A stretch of 64,000 nucleotides of DNA from Apis mellifera (taxonomy: Eukaryota; Arthropoda; Insecta; Hymenoptera; Apidae): the NCBI RefSeq assembly GCF_003254395.2, contig NC_037642.1:3070501-3134500 (forward strand). The letters run 5' to 3'. The notes beneath the pieces were generated by a model. It searched no databases. It was not told the origin of the DNA and saw nothing but the letters and a program-made list of their open reading frames with translations. The position numbers were made by a program, and so were the translations under genes. Position 1 is the first letter of the stretch. Each line of letters opens with the position of its first letter. Positions 21,030 to 32,760 of this stretch are shown here, one piece after another.

Positions 21030-22100
21030 CATCATCCCTGAATGATAATGGACAAGGAAAAATCTAGTTGATTTCTTGGAATTTCCATAAATCGTTAAAA
21101 AATTGGAAATTTTGTTTCAATTTGTCTTGTGATTTTTGTTAATTTGTACATATTTAAAGTTTGGTTAAATCGAATAGGAAATAATTATTTCAAATTTTCA
21201 GAACTTGTATATTCCATTTTAATTTATTTTTACTTTAATCTTGTTGGAAATAAAAAAAGATTGATTCCAGTGATTAAAAGAAATGTGATTAGGATTTTGG
21301 AATTACCTTTGGAATTATTGGAATGCTCAAAGCAAATTAATTATATCAAAATTATTTACGATATATCTAATTATATTTATAGAATTGCAAGTTTGTTAAG
21401 AAGAAATATCAATAAATAAATAATTTACGGTTGATTTCAGATTCTAGTATCCCAAATGTTTGATTTTGGATTCGTTACAGTGCAGTTAAAAACAAATTTC
21501 GTGTTAATACATATAAAGCAATTATTTCTCATTAAATTCATTATCCAGATTTACGCAAGAAATAATTCTATTTTCCGTAATTCATATCTCGTTTTGCGCT
21601 GTCATGCAACACACCTAACCCTTTACGACTCTCCAAAACGGATTCCTCTATGAATACCTTTGATGTCAAGTTCACCGCAGTATGATACTTTGTCCCGGCC
21701 TCATAAAAGATTAATGGATAACTTCCTCTTTGAATTATCTTTCGTTTGAACTGACACGAGTCCGACATACGAGTCCGAGAAATTATATCTCAACTTACAA
21801 ATATTTCCCCGTGTCAACAGGTTAGATACCACCCCCTCGTCTCATCCATCTCTCAAAAAGTCATGCAAAGTCGAATATTAAAATATCCTGCACAAAAGTA
21901 TCTGCACCAACTTGCAACAATAATAATAACAAATAAAAAAAAATTCTTTCCATCAAACACGTATCATCTATCCATCTTATTACCCTCCTTTGAAAACACC
22001 CCACAGCTTCCGATTTTTCTACCACTAGAGAAAGAGGGCAAGGAGGCAAGCCCTCTCGAACGTAAGGCCAGTCGGACTGTCCGCAAAAAAAGAGGCGGAC
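21030..22100. other. AT-rich spacer
   Basis: AT-rich until about 21570, then mixed. A plus-strand 96-codon frame at 21129-21419 is Ile/Asn/Lys/Tyr-rich, as expected from AT-rich chance. No gene is supported. Confidence 0.5.
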
Positions 22101-22526
22101 GAAGGTTAGATTAATGGTTGAGAAATGCAAATTGTCCGGTAACCCCCTAGAGCGGGCCAGTCGGCCCTCCGGTGGGTGGATGGCGGAGCGTCTCACCCGC
22201 TTACCAATCAGCAAAAACCCCTTAGAAATATATCGTAGGTCATTTCCCTTGCTAAACTCGGAGGAAAAAAAATTACCAGCGAACCCCGGTGCCGAGCGTG
22301 CTACATCCACCAGCGTACCCATGCCACCGAGCAACCCCCCTCCCCTCCTCGTTGTTCAGGCCCCCATCCACCCACGTGTGCAACCACCCACCTGACCAAC
22401 CGTCCACGTACACACAGTCCAGCCAGAGGTTGTCCAGAAAGCAGAACCAACCGAGCACGCCACGGCTGCCTCCCGGCGCCTTTTTCGCGGCGTGGAACAC
22501 GCGCCTCCGCGGAGTAGAAGCGCGGA

Positions 22527-22579
22527 ATATGTATATATATATATATGTACACATAATATATATATATAATATATATATG
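22527..22579. repeat. TA-rich microsatellite
   Basis: TATATA runs broken by GTACACA and AATA, within a GC-rich block. Confidence 0.9.
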
Positions 22580-23215
22580 CGGGCCACGGAACAGAAAAAT
22601 GGCCGCGAATTTGTTTTGCAAGAGGGGAGTCGGAGGGTTGAAGTGGGGGATGAAGAGGGCGGGTGCCAGGGATGAGGGTGAAGGCGACCAGGGGGAGCCG
22701 TCCACCGGGCGGAGGGGCGACGGGCGAGGAGGAACGTGGGGGAGGAGGGTGTGGATTCCGAGGGGAGGCGAGGAAGAGGCGCGTGTGTGCGGAATTCGTA
22801 TCGCGCGTTGACCGAAGCCGGGTAATCGGCCATAGTTTATTTTTGCGGAGGGATTACGCGCGCTCGATTTATCGACTATATTCGATTGATTATACAAATC
22901 TCTCCGCCGCCGTCCTCCTTTCATTCGCTCCATTTTTCCCACGCGCCTGTCTTCGATCCAACCCAAGCTCGAGATGATCGGGGGTGTTGAGCGTTCGGGA
23001 ATTTTGCTCTCCTCCGTTTGGTGGGGGAGAAGGAGGGAGGGAAGGGGGGATAGTTGTATTTTTGATACACAGCGGCGATGGATCGATCGCGGTAACGATC
23101 GGGCGGCGATAAAATTCACGCGATGGGCGGTTAATGCGAGCAATTTAAATTCCGGAGCGATCAATTTGACGCGTTTTATTCGCTCGGGCCCGGGTGCGAC
23201 CGCATCCGGATTATT

Positions 23216-23227
23216 CGCGGATCCGCG
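23216..23227. other. 12 bp palindrome CGCGGATCCGCG
   Basis: An exact CpG-rich palindrome preceded by GGGCCCGGG at about 23186-23195. It stands next to an abrupt drop to AT-rich DNA. Confidence 0.45.
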
Positions 23228-23419
23228 ACGCGGGATCGTTTATACTTGTATCAATTTATTTTGAGAATTAATTAATAGGCTTCCCCGATTTCCTTTCCGT
23301 GGCCGTTTTCGAATGTGGTATTCGATTTTAATTGGAAATCGACACGGCGGAGTAGCATCGTACTGTATGGATATTTCGATGGATCGAGATCTCGGTTTGG
23401 AGATTGTGAAGGGTGGAGT

Positions 23420-24180
23420 CGTTTTTTTAATCTCTTTGTACGTATGTATATTTATACAAATTCATTGAATTATTTGTAAATTGTATTAAGAAAATACATT
23501 ATGTTTCAGAATTGTGATTTGTTTCAGATTTTATTGTATATATATATATTTTATGAGGATTGGGCACTGTTTATTATCCATTATAAATAACTATATTTCG
23601 ATAATTTTATTATTATTATTATTAAAATTAAGAATAATGTTTAGAAACACTTTAATAATATATTTTTATAATAATAGATATAAATAATAAAAATTTCTTT
23701 CGTTTCGCGTAAAACGTTATTTTTCATTGTGTGACATGATAAAATGCACTGTCTCGTGTAATAAAAATTTTAAAAAAGTTACAAATAATATAATTAATTA
23801 ATTGTTTGTTTGTCTTTAAAAAGCAGTTCTTTATATATATATATTTTTTAGTGCCATTAAATATCCTCTTTGTATTATGAACTTAAAAATATACTTGTGC
23901 AAATATTTATACTCGCGTTAATCTTAAAATAATATTATCAATGATATATACTTAATTATATCCATAATCATCAAATCTCCGATACGTCACTGTTTCACTT
24001 GTATCTGACAAATAAGAAATAAACCAAACAAATTGACAAAGTACAAAATTTTATATTTAATAACATCGTTTACGAATTACAATTTCCAAGGTACAATTTA
24101 AATTATTATATAACAAAATTTCAAAATTCCTTCGAAAGAAAAAAAGAAACGAGACGAGAAAAAAAATCATATAATTATTA
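23420..24180. other. AT-rich desert
   Basis: Very AT-rich, with an ATT run at about 23608-23625 and short TATATA tracts. No exon or RNA gene is seen. Confidence 0.6.
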
Positions 24181-24870
24181 TAATCGAATGAATTGGTTTC
24201 AATCTACTACACTGTCGCGTTCGAATACACGGATCGAGGTCTCTGTATCGGGCTCAGAGACCGCGAGACCGATTTTCCCCCGGCGTCAACCTGTGGCATT
24301 CTTTCGCAGGACCGTCGACACAAATTCATTCCTCTCGATAGTTCGTGTCGCATCAATCGCACATCGGCCGCCCATATATACACACGCTCGTCTTCTTTCT
24401 TTTACACTTGTACACGCGCTCCTCGACCCCCTGCTCGCGCATGCACGCTGGCGGGCGGAAGCCACGCTTTCGTCCAATCAACAAAAGCCGACCACCACGT
24501 TCTACAGGCTTGCCCTGTTTCCCGCATAATAATGAAAAAAAAAAAAAAAAAAAAAAAAGAAAGACGCTGCTACAGTATTTTGCAGTTACTGGACTTCTTA
24601 ATCCCTGGTAATAATCGAGAAAATATTTCCCCGCCGCCGTGTTCTTCTTTTGTTCCTCTTCCACGAAGGACCCCCCGCCGCCTCGCAACTGTTTACCAAT
24701 TAGCCGTGTCGAGATTTTCATTTTACACTTTTTTTTTTCCGCCTTTTGAAACAACGTTGCTCGCTGCTTACATTATTATACCTTCCTGCACAGTTTTATT
24801 CATTATTTTATCGTTGATCGAGACCGCTTCTCTTACAGGGGTGGTTTTCGGTTATGGCCAAGGGGTTTCT
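24180..24870. other. GC-richer block with poly-A insert
   Basis: GC-balanced sequence interrupted by 24 bp of A at 24535-24558. Frames on both strands pass through the A run (poly-Lys or poly-Phe), which argues against real coding. CAATTAGCCGT near 24697 also occurs near 59700. Confidence 0.4.
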
Positions 24871-25900
24871 TGATTTTGATTAATAATTGTTAAATTTTAA
24901 TGTTGAAAAATTAAGATACACTGGCCGTAAAATGTAGTTTTTAAACGTTTTTTCTTCAATATATTTTTAGATCTCATTTTCATATTTATAAAAGATTATC
25001 AAATGATATGAAATGTAATATATTTGAATTTAATTAATTAATATTTAAATTTTGTAATAAATTCAATGGCGTGCAAGTTTTTGTAGAGCTAGTAGATAAA
25101 ATATTTTGAGATAGTAGAAGATTTGAATAAATTTAAATTGATACATATAAATTATCCCTTTTAAATAATTCTTTTTTGAACCATGATCGAAATAACTTCC
25201 ATATGATTCTATGCATTTTTTTTTAACTTATTAAAATTTATCAAATTGTAAAATAGAGTCCTTAAATTTTCTTTATTTAAAATAATTTAAATGCAGGATA
25301 TTTCTAATTTTTTGTTGTCCCATTTTTACATGTGTTTCCAGTAATCTTTCTGATATTTTTTTTTATTAAATTTGAATACTCGGATTATTAACTTAATTAA
25401 TGTATCGAATGTGTAGTTTTTCTTTAAAGCTTCTTCTCTAAAAGTTTTTTTTTAATGCTATAAAAATTGGCAAAATTTAAGGGATAGTATTAACACTATA
25501 ACTTTCAAACTCTGATGAAACGATACTTCGTACGATACAATTTATAAATTTCTGTAAAAATTATGGTATATCTTATTGATAATTTTCAACATGAATTTTT
25601 TAAATTGCCAAATGAAACATTTAAATTTCTATTCTTTAAATATCCAATTTGCAATTGTTTAAACCAATAGAAAAATGATCTCGAATTTGTAACTTTCGAA
25701 TCAACATCTTATACATTTTGTCTCACCTATACTATAAATTAGAACATAGAAACAATACCCCTAATACAAACATCATTACAAATCGTTCACACATCGAACA
25801 CACGCCACGTGAAACAATTTCGATCGCAATTACAATATTTAACAAAGTCGAATATCGAACCGTGATGATAACGCATAGATAATTTTCAGGATCAAATGAT
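24870..25900. other. AT-rich desert
   Basis: AT-rich with repeated T8-9 runs followed by TTAAAATT-like words (about 25218, 25357, 25446). The similarity is too weak to call an array. No gene evidence. Confidence 0.5.
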
Positions 25901-27090
25901 TTTCTACGAGGATAGATCACGTTATCTAACAAGCCCACCTCTTTCCTACTCCTTTTTTCGACTACGCGACGTAAGTTCCGATTAATCAAGAGCGAGATTA
26001 AGGGATCGGCGTTGAGCAATTAAGCGGGGAAAATTACATTTCTGCTTAATAGACCGAAGCAGCCCACTATTTCGTAATTAACGCATTCCTTAATCCCGGC
26101 TAACTGCTAAATATTTCCACGTGGCCCCACGTTGTGTGCAGCTGGCGACACGCCACCTCGGTTCAGCGCTTGGAGACGATGCCTCCACGATGAAGGTTCT
26201 CCACACGCGCGCGCTAAATCTCCGTCACGGTTTCTCGGCTAAGCGGTGGCTCGTTTAAAAAACCGAGTCAACCAACCCAAGAGGGAGGAGGAGGGAAGGT
26301 TGGATAAGGGAGAAGGGGCTAGAAGTACGTGGGACGGAAAAGGGGGGTTGGCCGAGTTGAAGAAGCGAAAGAGAGGGTCGGCCGTGAGAGGGAACGAAGG
26401 AAAAAAAGGTATCTATGAGGCACACTTATTTTCATTCCACCTCAGTCGTAGGAGAGGTGTCCTACGGGAGGACCAGCCGGCCTCATTTGTTACCCTTAAT
26501 GTCCTGCAGCCTGTGCAGGCGCCGCCATCTCCATCCCTCGCTTCGGGGATCTTAGGGGGATACGTATATTACATGCCTCTCGTAACCGCTCCTCTTCACG
26601 AATAATTCACGAATTATGGGGAATTCTATCGGCGCGATGGCCGGCTGCCCGTGTGATTTATGGCGTGAAAGTCGTAATGGAAGAACGTATCGTTTCTTCC
26701 TCGTCCTGCTGGGGATGCCCTGTGGACGGTGGAAATTATCGCGAACCCTCCTTTTCCTTTTCCTCCTTTTCTTCCGACCTTTCTTTCTTTTTTTTCTTCT
26801 TTTTTTTTCTCCTTTTTTTCCCCACGGATCCTCTCCTCGCGGTCCTTACCGCTCCCCGCCATTATCGGGTATTCTGACGGTTTCAATCGGCACTGGATGG
26901 TGTGAGAGAGGATCGCTTGACCGTTGGAGAACGTATCCTTCTTTTTCCGCTCCTCTTCCCTTCTTCGTTTTTCAACTACCTTTGCTATGCGGGTTCCCCG
27001 TGTTTCTCGTTTTCTGCTCGATTTTCTCGCGGTTGTTGGCGCGATTGTTTCGATCGGATTTCTTTCTTCGATTTTTCTATCGATGAGAGT
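25900..27090. promoter_or_regulatory. GC-richer block with homeodomain sites and a Hox/Exd word
   Basis: The part at 25960-26250 contains clustered TTAATC/ATTAAG cores, including TTAATCCC (orthodenticle/bicoid-type) near 26089. TGATTTATGG at 26654-26663 matches the canonical Extradenticle-posterior Hox composite site. A pyrimidine tract (26745-26822) makes the 156-codon plus frame at 26616-27086 Phe/Leu low complexity, so it is rejected as a gene. Confidence 0.35.
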
Positions 27091-27380
27091 AAGTAAGTAA
27101 TCGATGAAATATATTTTTGTTTATGTTTAATAATTTATTCAATTCAATTCGATATATTTAAAATTTTTTCGAGTTTTTTTTATCTATTTGACGATGTTCC
27201 AAAAATTATCAATTTTTAAGGTTCGTTTAATTAATATATATATACTCAAGTCGTCGATCTCGAAGCCATCAAAAATATAAATTCTTCAATTTTTAAGGGA
27301 ACCATTTACAGCACGGATAATAAAAATTCCAATCAATCTAGCGGTCAGTTTTTTTTTTTTTACAAAGAATAGAGCAGTTT
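27090..27380. other. AT-rich spacer
   Basis: AT-rich with TATATA and T tracts. Nothing else is seen. Confidence 0.55.
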
Positions 27381-28400
27381 AAAAGTCAGTAACCCTCAAA
27401 GTGGCTCAGAACTTTGATCGCGAGTAAAATATTCAGAGCCGATCGAAACATCTAATTAGCAAGCGTCGAGAAACTTCCTGCCCGAACTTTCCGCCCGTTT
27501 TAAATTCAGCCTCCAGATTTCTCATTAACTCCTTTTCAATTTTATCTTCTTACTTCTCTAATGAATCGTCGGAATCGCTCGAAACGAACCAATTCAAACA
27601 CCCTTCCCCCCAGACTTTCGATCCATTAATTTAGCACCTTGTGCAAAAAGTTATCTCGATCGAAGATCAATATATATATATATACACCACTTTCAGGGGC
27701 GATTAAGCCAGATCAAGGCATATATCCACGCGTTACATGTACATACACGTCCATTAGCAAGGGATTCGTTTCGATGGGAACCTTCGGTCGCCATTCTTGC
27801 TCCAAATTCACCCTTCGTGCCTCTCATTGGCTCCCATCAGCCTCTCTGGATAGAGCCTCTCGAGCCCCTGAAGACTATAACTCGATCAATACGTTCTTGT
27901 CCACGATCCTCTCTCCCTCCCTTTTGACACCACTGACTGCTTTCCCCTCTCCCCCTGGTCACCGGCCAAGAGAATGGTGATATTTTATAATCGTCGAAAC
28001 AGAGGGAGGGCTCCTTCCTCGAGGAAATTGTCTATGGGGTAATTAACGATTACCAATCAATGGGTTCCACGTTTTCACAGAAGTGGATGGAAGAGGATGG
28101 CTCGCTACGTACCGTTTTCATTGTGGCGGAAAAGAAAGAGCGGATGGCGTGTGTGGTCGTTCTCTAATATGAATGCCCTGTCAATAGCAGCAGCTCCTTG
28201 CCAAGAACGTGCCGCTTGCTAATATACCCGCTTCAAGAGAATATTTACGAGATTGGGAAGAAAAAAAAAAAAAGGGATAAAAATATATCATCGCCGTTCC
28301 CCCCTCTTCGAAAGTTTCTTCTGGCCCTCCTAGGAGCGCTGGCTTCGCGTGGATCCAGTCCGCCATGTTGATCCATAATTTCCTTCCTTTCGTAATTCTT
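27380..28400. other. GC-balanced non-coding block
   Basis: Contains TCAAAG (27396-27401) and CTTTGATC (27412-27419), an inverted pair of TCF-type words. Mixed sequence with CpG follows. A 113-codon plus frame at 27639-27980 includes a TA repeat at its start and shows no domain. A candidate regulatory block at most. Confidence 0.3.
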
Positions 28401-29400
28401 GGTAATCAAAAGATATTCATTTCTTTATTTTTCTTTGAAAAGGTTGATGATCTTCTTTTTGTTCCGGTATTCCTGTTTTTTTGAATTGTTCTTTCGCGAG
28501 GAATCTGAAAAAGGAAAAGGAAAAGTCAGTACGAGGTACTGGTACCAATTGTCATCGAAATGATTAAATCAATTGATTTTAGATTTTTGTTAAAAATATT
28601 GTTTTTTTTATAAAGATTTAATTACTGTTATATTAATTACGTATGGTACGTATTTGGCAAGTTTAAAATTGGTATTGTTTATATGTGTTTAATTTATCAT
28701 TTTTAATTTAAGATTTAAAAAGAATGTTATGTAGTGAATTTGTACATTAATAATATAACAGATATATATAAAATAAATTTTTTTGTATGAATAGTTTGAT
28801 ATGACTGTAAATAATTTCGTGATTTAGATGATTCTAAATCTAATCTATTATCCTGGTTTCTTTGATGTAGTGAAATATTGATTTTACTGACATTAGGGTA
28901 TTTAATTAAGGGTATTTTATTAACAAGGCGAAAATTTAAAAAAATCGATAAGTACCTGTAATAAATTAATGCCTTCTCTTCTCATAAAATCGTTTCATTT
29001 GTACAGCAAAAGACGTGATGCTTATTACTTTCACTTATATAATAATAATTATATCTATCTTTGGTTTCACGCGTGTTTTTATCTCGATGAGCAATCCATA
29101 ACTCCAATTTCGTGCCATTCTCGCTTCAAGTAAATTTGTCAATAATGTATCGGCAAAATGGATATAAAAATTGTTTGCAAGCGTTTCTTCGGGTGGAATA
29201 TCACGTTACGTTTAAAACTGAAAAATTTTCTCGAAAATTTTGTTGAATAAATTTTTACGCTCAAACTACTCGCGATGATGTAATTAAAAAAGAAAAAAAA
29301 AATTAATCGAACAGTTTTGGTACGTGTTCTCGCTAAAAAAAAAAAGAAAAAAGGAAAAAGAGGGTAATGCTTTGCAATTAAAGCGTCAGAGACGCTGGGA
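28400..29400. other. AT-rich desert
   Basis: AT-rich sequence with short A tracts at 29285 and 29335. A Phe-rich minus frame at 29139-29414 is an artefact of these tracts. Confidence 0.55.
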
Positions 29401-30180
29401 AACAGTTGATACATCCACTGTGCCGTTTCAGAACACCCTGTATAACACGCTTCACCAGCGCCGTTTGCACAAGGGGTAGTTAAGGTATTAAAATTTCAAA
29501 TTTTCTCAAATGAGAAACAAGAACAGAAAAAATCGTTTCGAATTCCGCTCCTCCTTCTATTAATTTTCATTTGCGACAATTTGCACGACAGGCGACGTGG
29601 ATCGATTCTTTAATCTTTCCCAATGGGAAATTCCTCTTCTTTCTCCTTATAATCCATTATAAAATCATGCTGAGAGAATCGTGCTTCTCGTTCAACCTGA
29701 AAGTTAATATTTACCTGTATAAGCAAATTAATCATTGTTGCCAGACGAAACAACAACGGAATACATACTTTACCTGAATCAGTGGAAATTAAGAAATCAA
29801 AATCGATAAACCGATGTCCCAACAACAATGTGACAAGAAGCTAAATATTTATAATCACGAGAATTAAAAAGACGCGACGAGAGATAAATCTTCAGAAATG
29901 GATCATATTCTTCTGGAACGTGATAAAAAAAAAAGGGGAGGAGGGGAAAAAGAAGTAAACGGGGAAGGCATCAATATTGGCAAGATCCTGACGGTATATT
30001 GGCGCTAAAGACAAATACATTCTCGGCTGATAATGCCCGGGTCCGTATTTTACGACGGATATTAAGATTCTAATCGTTTTTAAAGTCCACCGGCGAACGT
30101 GACCTTTTACCATATTTTTTCCATTTCCTACACATAAATTACAGGTATTTCCCCGGCAGCGGGGAAACTCCCTTCGATTT
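29400..30180. other. Mixed non-coding sequence
   Basis: Alternates AT-rich and GC-balanced segments. The part at 29970-30110 carries GCTGATAATGCCCGGG and weakly resembles, on the minus strand, the duplicated element at 35957 and 37553. The resemblance is too weak to call a third copy. Confidence 0.35.
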
Positions 30181-30214
30181 ACCCATTAAAAAACACAGGG
30201 GAAAAAAGGAAGGC

Positions 30215-30317
30215 GGGGAGGGAGGGGAGAAAAAAAAAGGGAAAAGAGAAAAAAGAGAAAAGAAAGAAAGGAAAGAAAGGGGGGAAGAGGGGGAAGGAGG
30301 GAAAAAAGAAGGAGAAA
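30215..30317. repeat. Uninterrupted 103 bp purine tract
   Basis: Every plus-strand base from 30215 to 30317 is A or G, and purine bias continues to about 30360. Such mirror-like homopurine DNA can adopt triplex (H-DNA) structure. Minus-strand Phe/Ser/Pro frames across it are artefacts. Confidence 0.85.
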
Positions 30318-30688
30318 CGCGGGAGGGAGGGAGAAGGAGGGAAAATAGAAGGAGAGAACGATTCGCATTGTCGAAGCTTTCGTTTCCCGAAAGCCACTGG
30401 GCGTTCCTTTTTTTCATGTAAATTTTACTGCGCAGCGGAAGGAGGCCTAATTTTTTTCGCAAGGGCGGTTCCCGCCGCCATTTTGTGCGGCTGGAAGGGT
30501 CGGCCGGGAGCCCCTGAATTTACTCTAATTACTTTCCCGGGATATTACGGCCTCTGCAAAAATGTTATTGATAACAACGGCTTGTCGAGGCTGAATTATA
30601 CTTTTCCCTCCCCTCTCATCCCATCCTGTAAGGCCTACCATCGTTTCCGGATTATCCTTAAATCAGTTATTTATTCCTGATTTCACAG

Positions 30689-30715
30689 AAATTAGATAAA
30701 TTAAAAGTCTCTTTG
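30689..30715 (+). other. Candidate 27 nt micro-exon
   Basis: A good acceptor (CCTGATTTCACAG ending at 30688) and a near-consensus donor (TTTG/GTAAGT, GT at 30716) bracket 27 nt. Only one reading phase is open, giving KLDKLKVSL, and the length is divisible by three. No neighbouring exon is identifiable. It could be chance, as both signals are short. Confidence 0.15.
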
Positions 30716-30719
30716 GTAA

Positions 30720-32380
30720 GTGGCGGCTAACGAGACGATTTTACTCGTTCATTCGTTGTTTAAATTTCTGTTCAAATTATTTAATACATCTATGTGTGAT
30801 ATATTCTTTTAGAGATCGATTATTTCTTTTCTTCTTCTTCTTTTTTTTCTTTATCTGGGATAGATAGATTTTTAGACGGATGATAGGATGATAATGATCT
30901 TGCAAATTTTCTCTCAGAGGATCGAACATTGTTCGGAGACTTTTGTTTTAGATTCTTTGTAGAAATTTTATCATAGTTTCGACCGATGTCCATTGAAGAT
31001 TTATTTATTCAAAATGATGCAGAAGGACAAAGGGTGCATTCGCGTTTTGTGTGCACAGGCGTGCAAGCAATATGCTAAATTCGCCGTGCGATTATTGTTA
31101 ATAATAAACATACTGTTTGTTCGAGTATTGTGGTGAAAAAAAAAAAAAACGATTCAGTACGATATTTTTGGCAGATTGGAAAATTTGTTATGCTATATAG
31201 AAACGTTGTATAGATTATGGAAAAACATGTAAAAATCTTCTTTTTGTAAATTACCAATGAGTGATCGATATGAATCTCTTTAATTTATTTAGAATTTTTG
31301 AAATAGATTAGTTTGGCGAATTTTTCGAACTAATTCGTGAGAATATTATTTATTATGTTTATAAAATATTTGGTTTTTATTTAAATGGTAAATAAATCTC
31401 TCATTTTTTGTTATTTCTCTGGATTAGATATATATTCCTTTATAAATTAATAAAAAAAACTCGTTTGCATTTTTTATATCTACAGATCGAATTATTTTAT
31501 ATTTTTTTCTAAAGGATCAAATTCTTTAATAAGAAATAAGAATTGACAAGTAATTAATAATCATATACTGTCCTAATATTATATATTTTTTGACAAATGA
31601 GCGCAATAATATTGAATTGGAAGAACGCGTGCCGTCGGATCGACGCCATTGATGCACAATTTTCGTTCTTATTCTTTCCAAGATATCTCATAAAGTTGAA
31701 TCTTATTTTAAATTTGCATAAAATAATATCGAAGAAAGTAAGATAAAATATACATTCGAATAAAAAATAATTATTTCTTCGGTTCTTTTGAATCGTCATG
31801 GCGATAATTCTTTCCTAAATAATCCTTTCCTAAAAGATACAGGTTTTCCACGTGAAAATCGATCCAACATTCCTCCATATTCATAATCTAAAAAATACAA
31901 TTATTTCCCCAACAGGAATATTTTTGAACCTATCGAATAAAGTTCTCCATTCCAACGCAGAAACATCAAATTTCTTCACGCTACAATGAAGTCAAAAAAA
32001 AAAAAAAAAAAAACAAAAAAAACAAAAAAAAATTTTACATATAAAATATCGTATCGTTTTCCATTTTATCAACGATATATGAATGTTCATAAACTTTTAT
32101 TTATTTCTTTGTGTGTTTTTTTTTTTTGCCATAACAAGAAGTGTGTTCCACTTTCGCGTAACTTTTCGATTTTTTGTGTTTCAATCGGACTTCATGAACC
32201 CTTCTCCCCCTCGATGCGAGGTACGAGTTAAAAAAAAAAAGAAAAACCAAACAAAACAAAAAGAGGAGAAAAAAAAATAAAAAAAAAAAAGAAGAAAGGA
32301 AAAATAAAAGAAAAAAAAACACAGAGGAGGAAAAAACAGAAAAATCCCCGCGATATTTTATCGGCAGATTAATACACACG
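30720..32380. other. AT-rich desert with A-rich tracts
   Basis: AT-rich. Long A tracts occur at 31138-31149, 31993-32034 and 32231-32340. Frames here are Lys- or Phe-runs. No gene is supported. Confidence 0.6.
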
Positions 32381-32760
32381 CGATCTCAAAGCCAGTGCAT
32401 CGCGTTTATCCCGGGGAAGTTATTGGTCGTGCAATCCATTGACCGGCTGTTCGCGAGAATTCAAGGTCCCTTCTGCTAGGATTTCGCAGGTCTAGTAGAA
32501 ATTGCCAGGAACTGGATATATCTTCATTAGGCCATCGATCGGTACATTAATATCGTCACACGTGCACCGACCTGATTCAATTCAACTCTATTTGCCCGTG
32601 ACTACGGTTCTCCGATCGATTTCCATCGAGCAATCGTGTTTCGAACCCTTTTGCCTCGATCAACAGATTCTCAGACAGGTTATTTTTCTTTTCCTCGGAT
32701 ATTTGTCATTTGTTCTCCCGGTGTCGTTAATTTTACATTAGAGAAATTATTTCAGATTGG
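32380..32760. other. GC-balanced non-coding block
   Basis: About 380 bp of non-repetitive sequence with several ATCGATC words. A 79-codon plus frame (32502-32741) ends in a hydrophobic stretch but has no recognisable features. A short ATGACGACTGTGAGTG followed by GTAAGT at 32800 is donor-like and isolated. Confidence 0.35.

Larger units (their letters stand above)
22100..23420. promoter_or_regulatory. CpG-rich block split by TA repeat
   Basis: GC-rich DNA containing a TA-rich microsatellite (22527-22579) and purine-rich GGGGAGG words. Minus-strand frames of 186 and 287 codons run straight through the TA repeat as Tyr-Ile repeats, which argues against coding. A 12 bp palindrome lies at 23216-23227. 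Promoter or enhancer identity is inferred from CpG content only. Confidence 0.3.

Noticed and set aside
22301..23164. Minus frame of 287 codons
   Set aside because: It runs through a TA microsatellite as Tyr-Ile repeats and has no domain. The openness comes from GC-rich and repeat content.
7564..24558. Poly-A runs (7564-7586, 10111-10133, 24535-24558) as retroposon tails
   Set aside because: No element body upstream and no target-site duplications visible. Simple homopolymers are common here.
26616..27086. Plus frame of 156 codons ending beside AGTAAGTAAGT
   Set aside because: Mostly Phe/Leu from a pyrimidine tract. The apparent donor follows the stop and has no partner acceptor.
29970..30110. 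Third copy of the duplicated ~180 bp element on the minus strand
   Set aside because: Only short words (ATTATC, GCCGA, GCCAATAT) match. The similarity does not extend.
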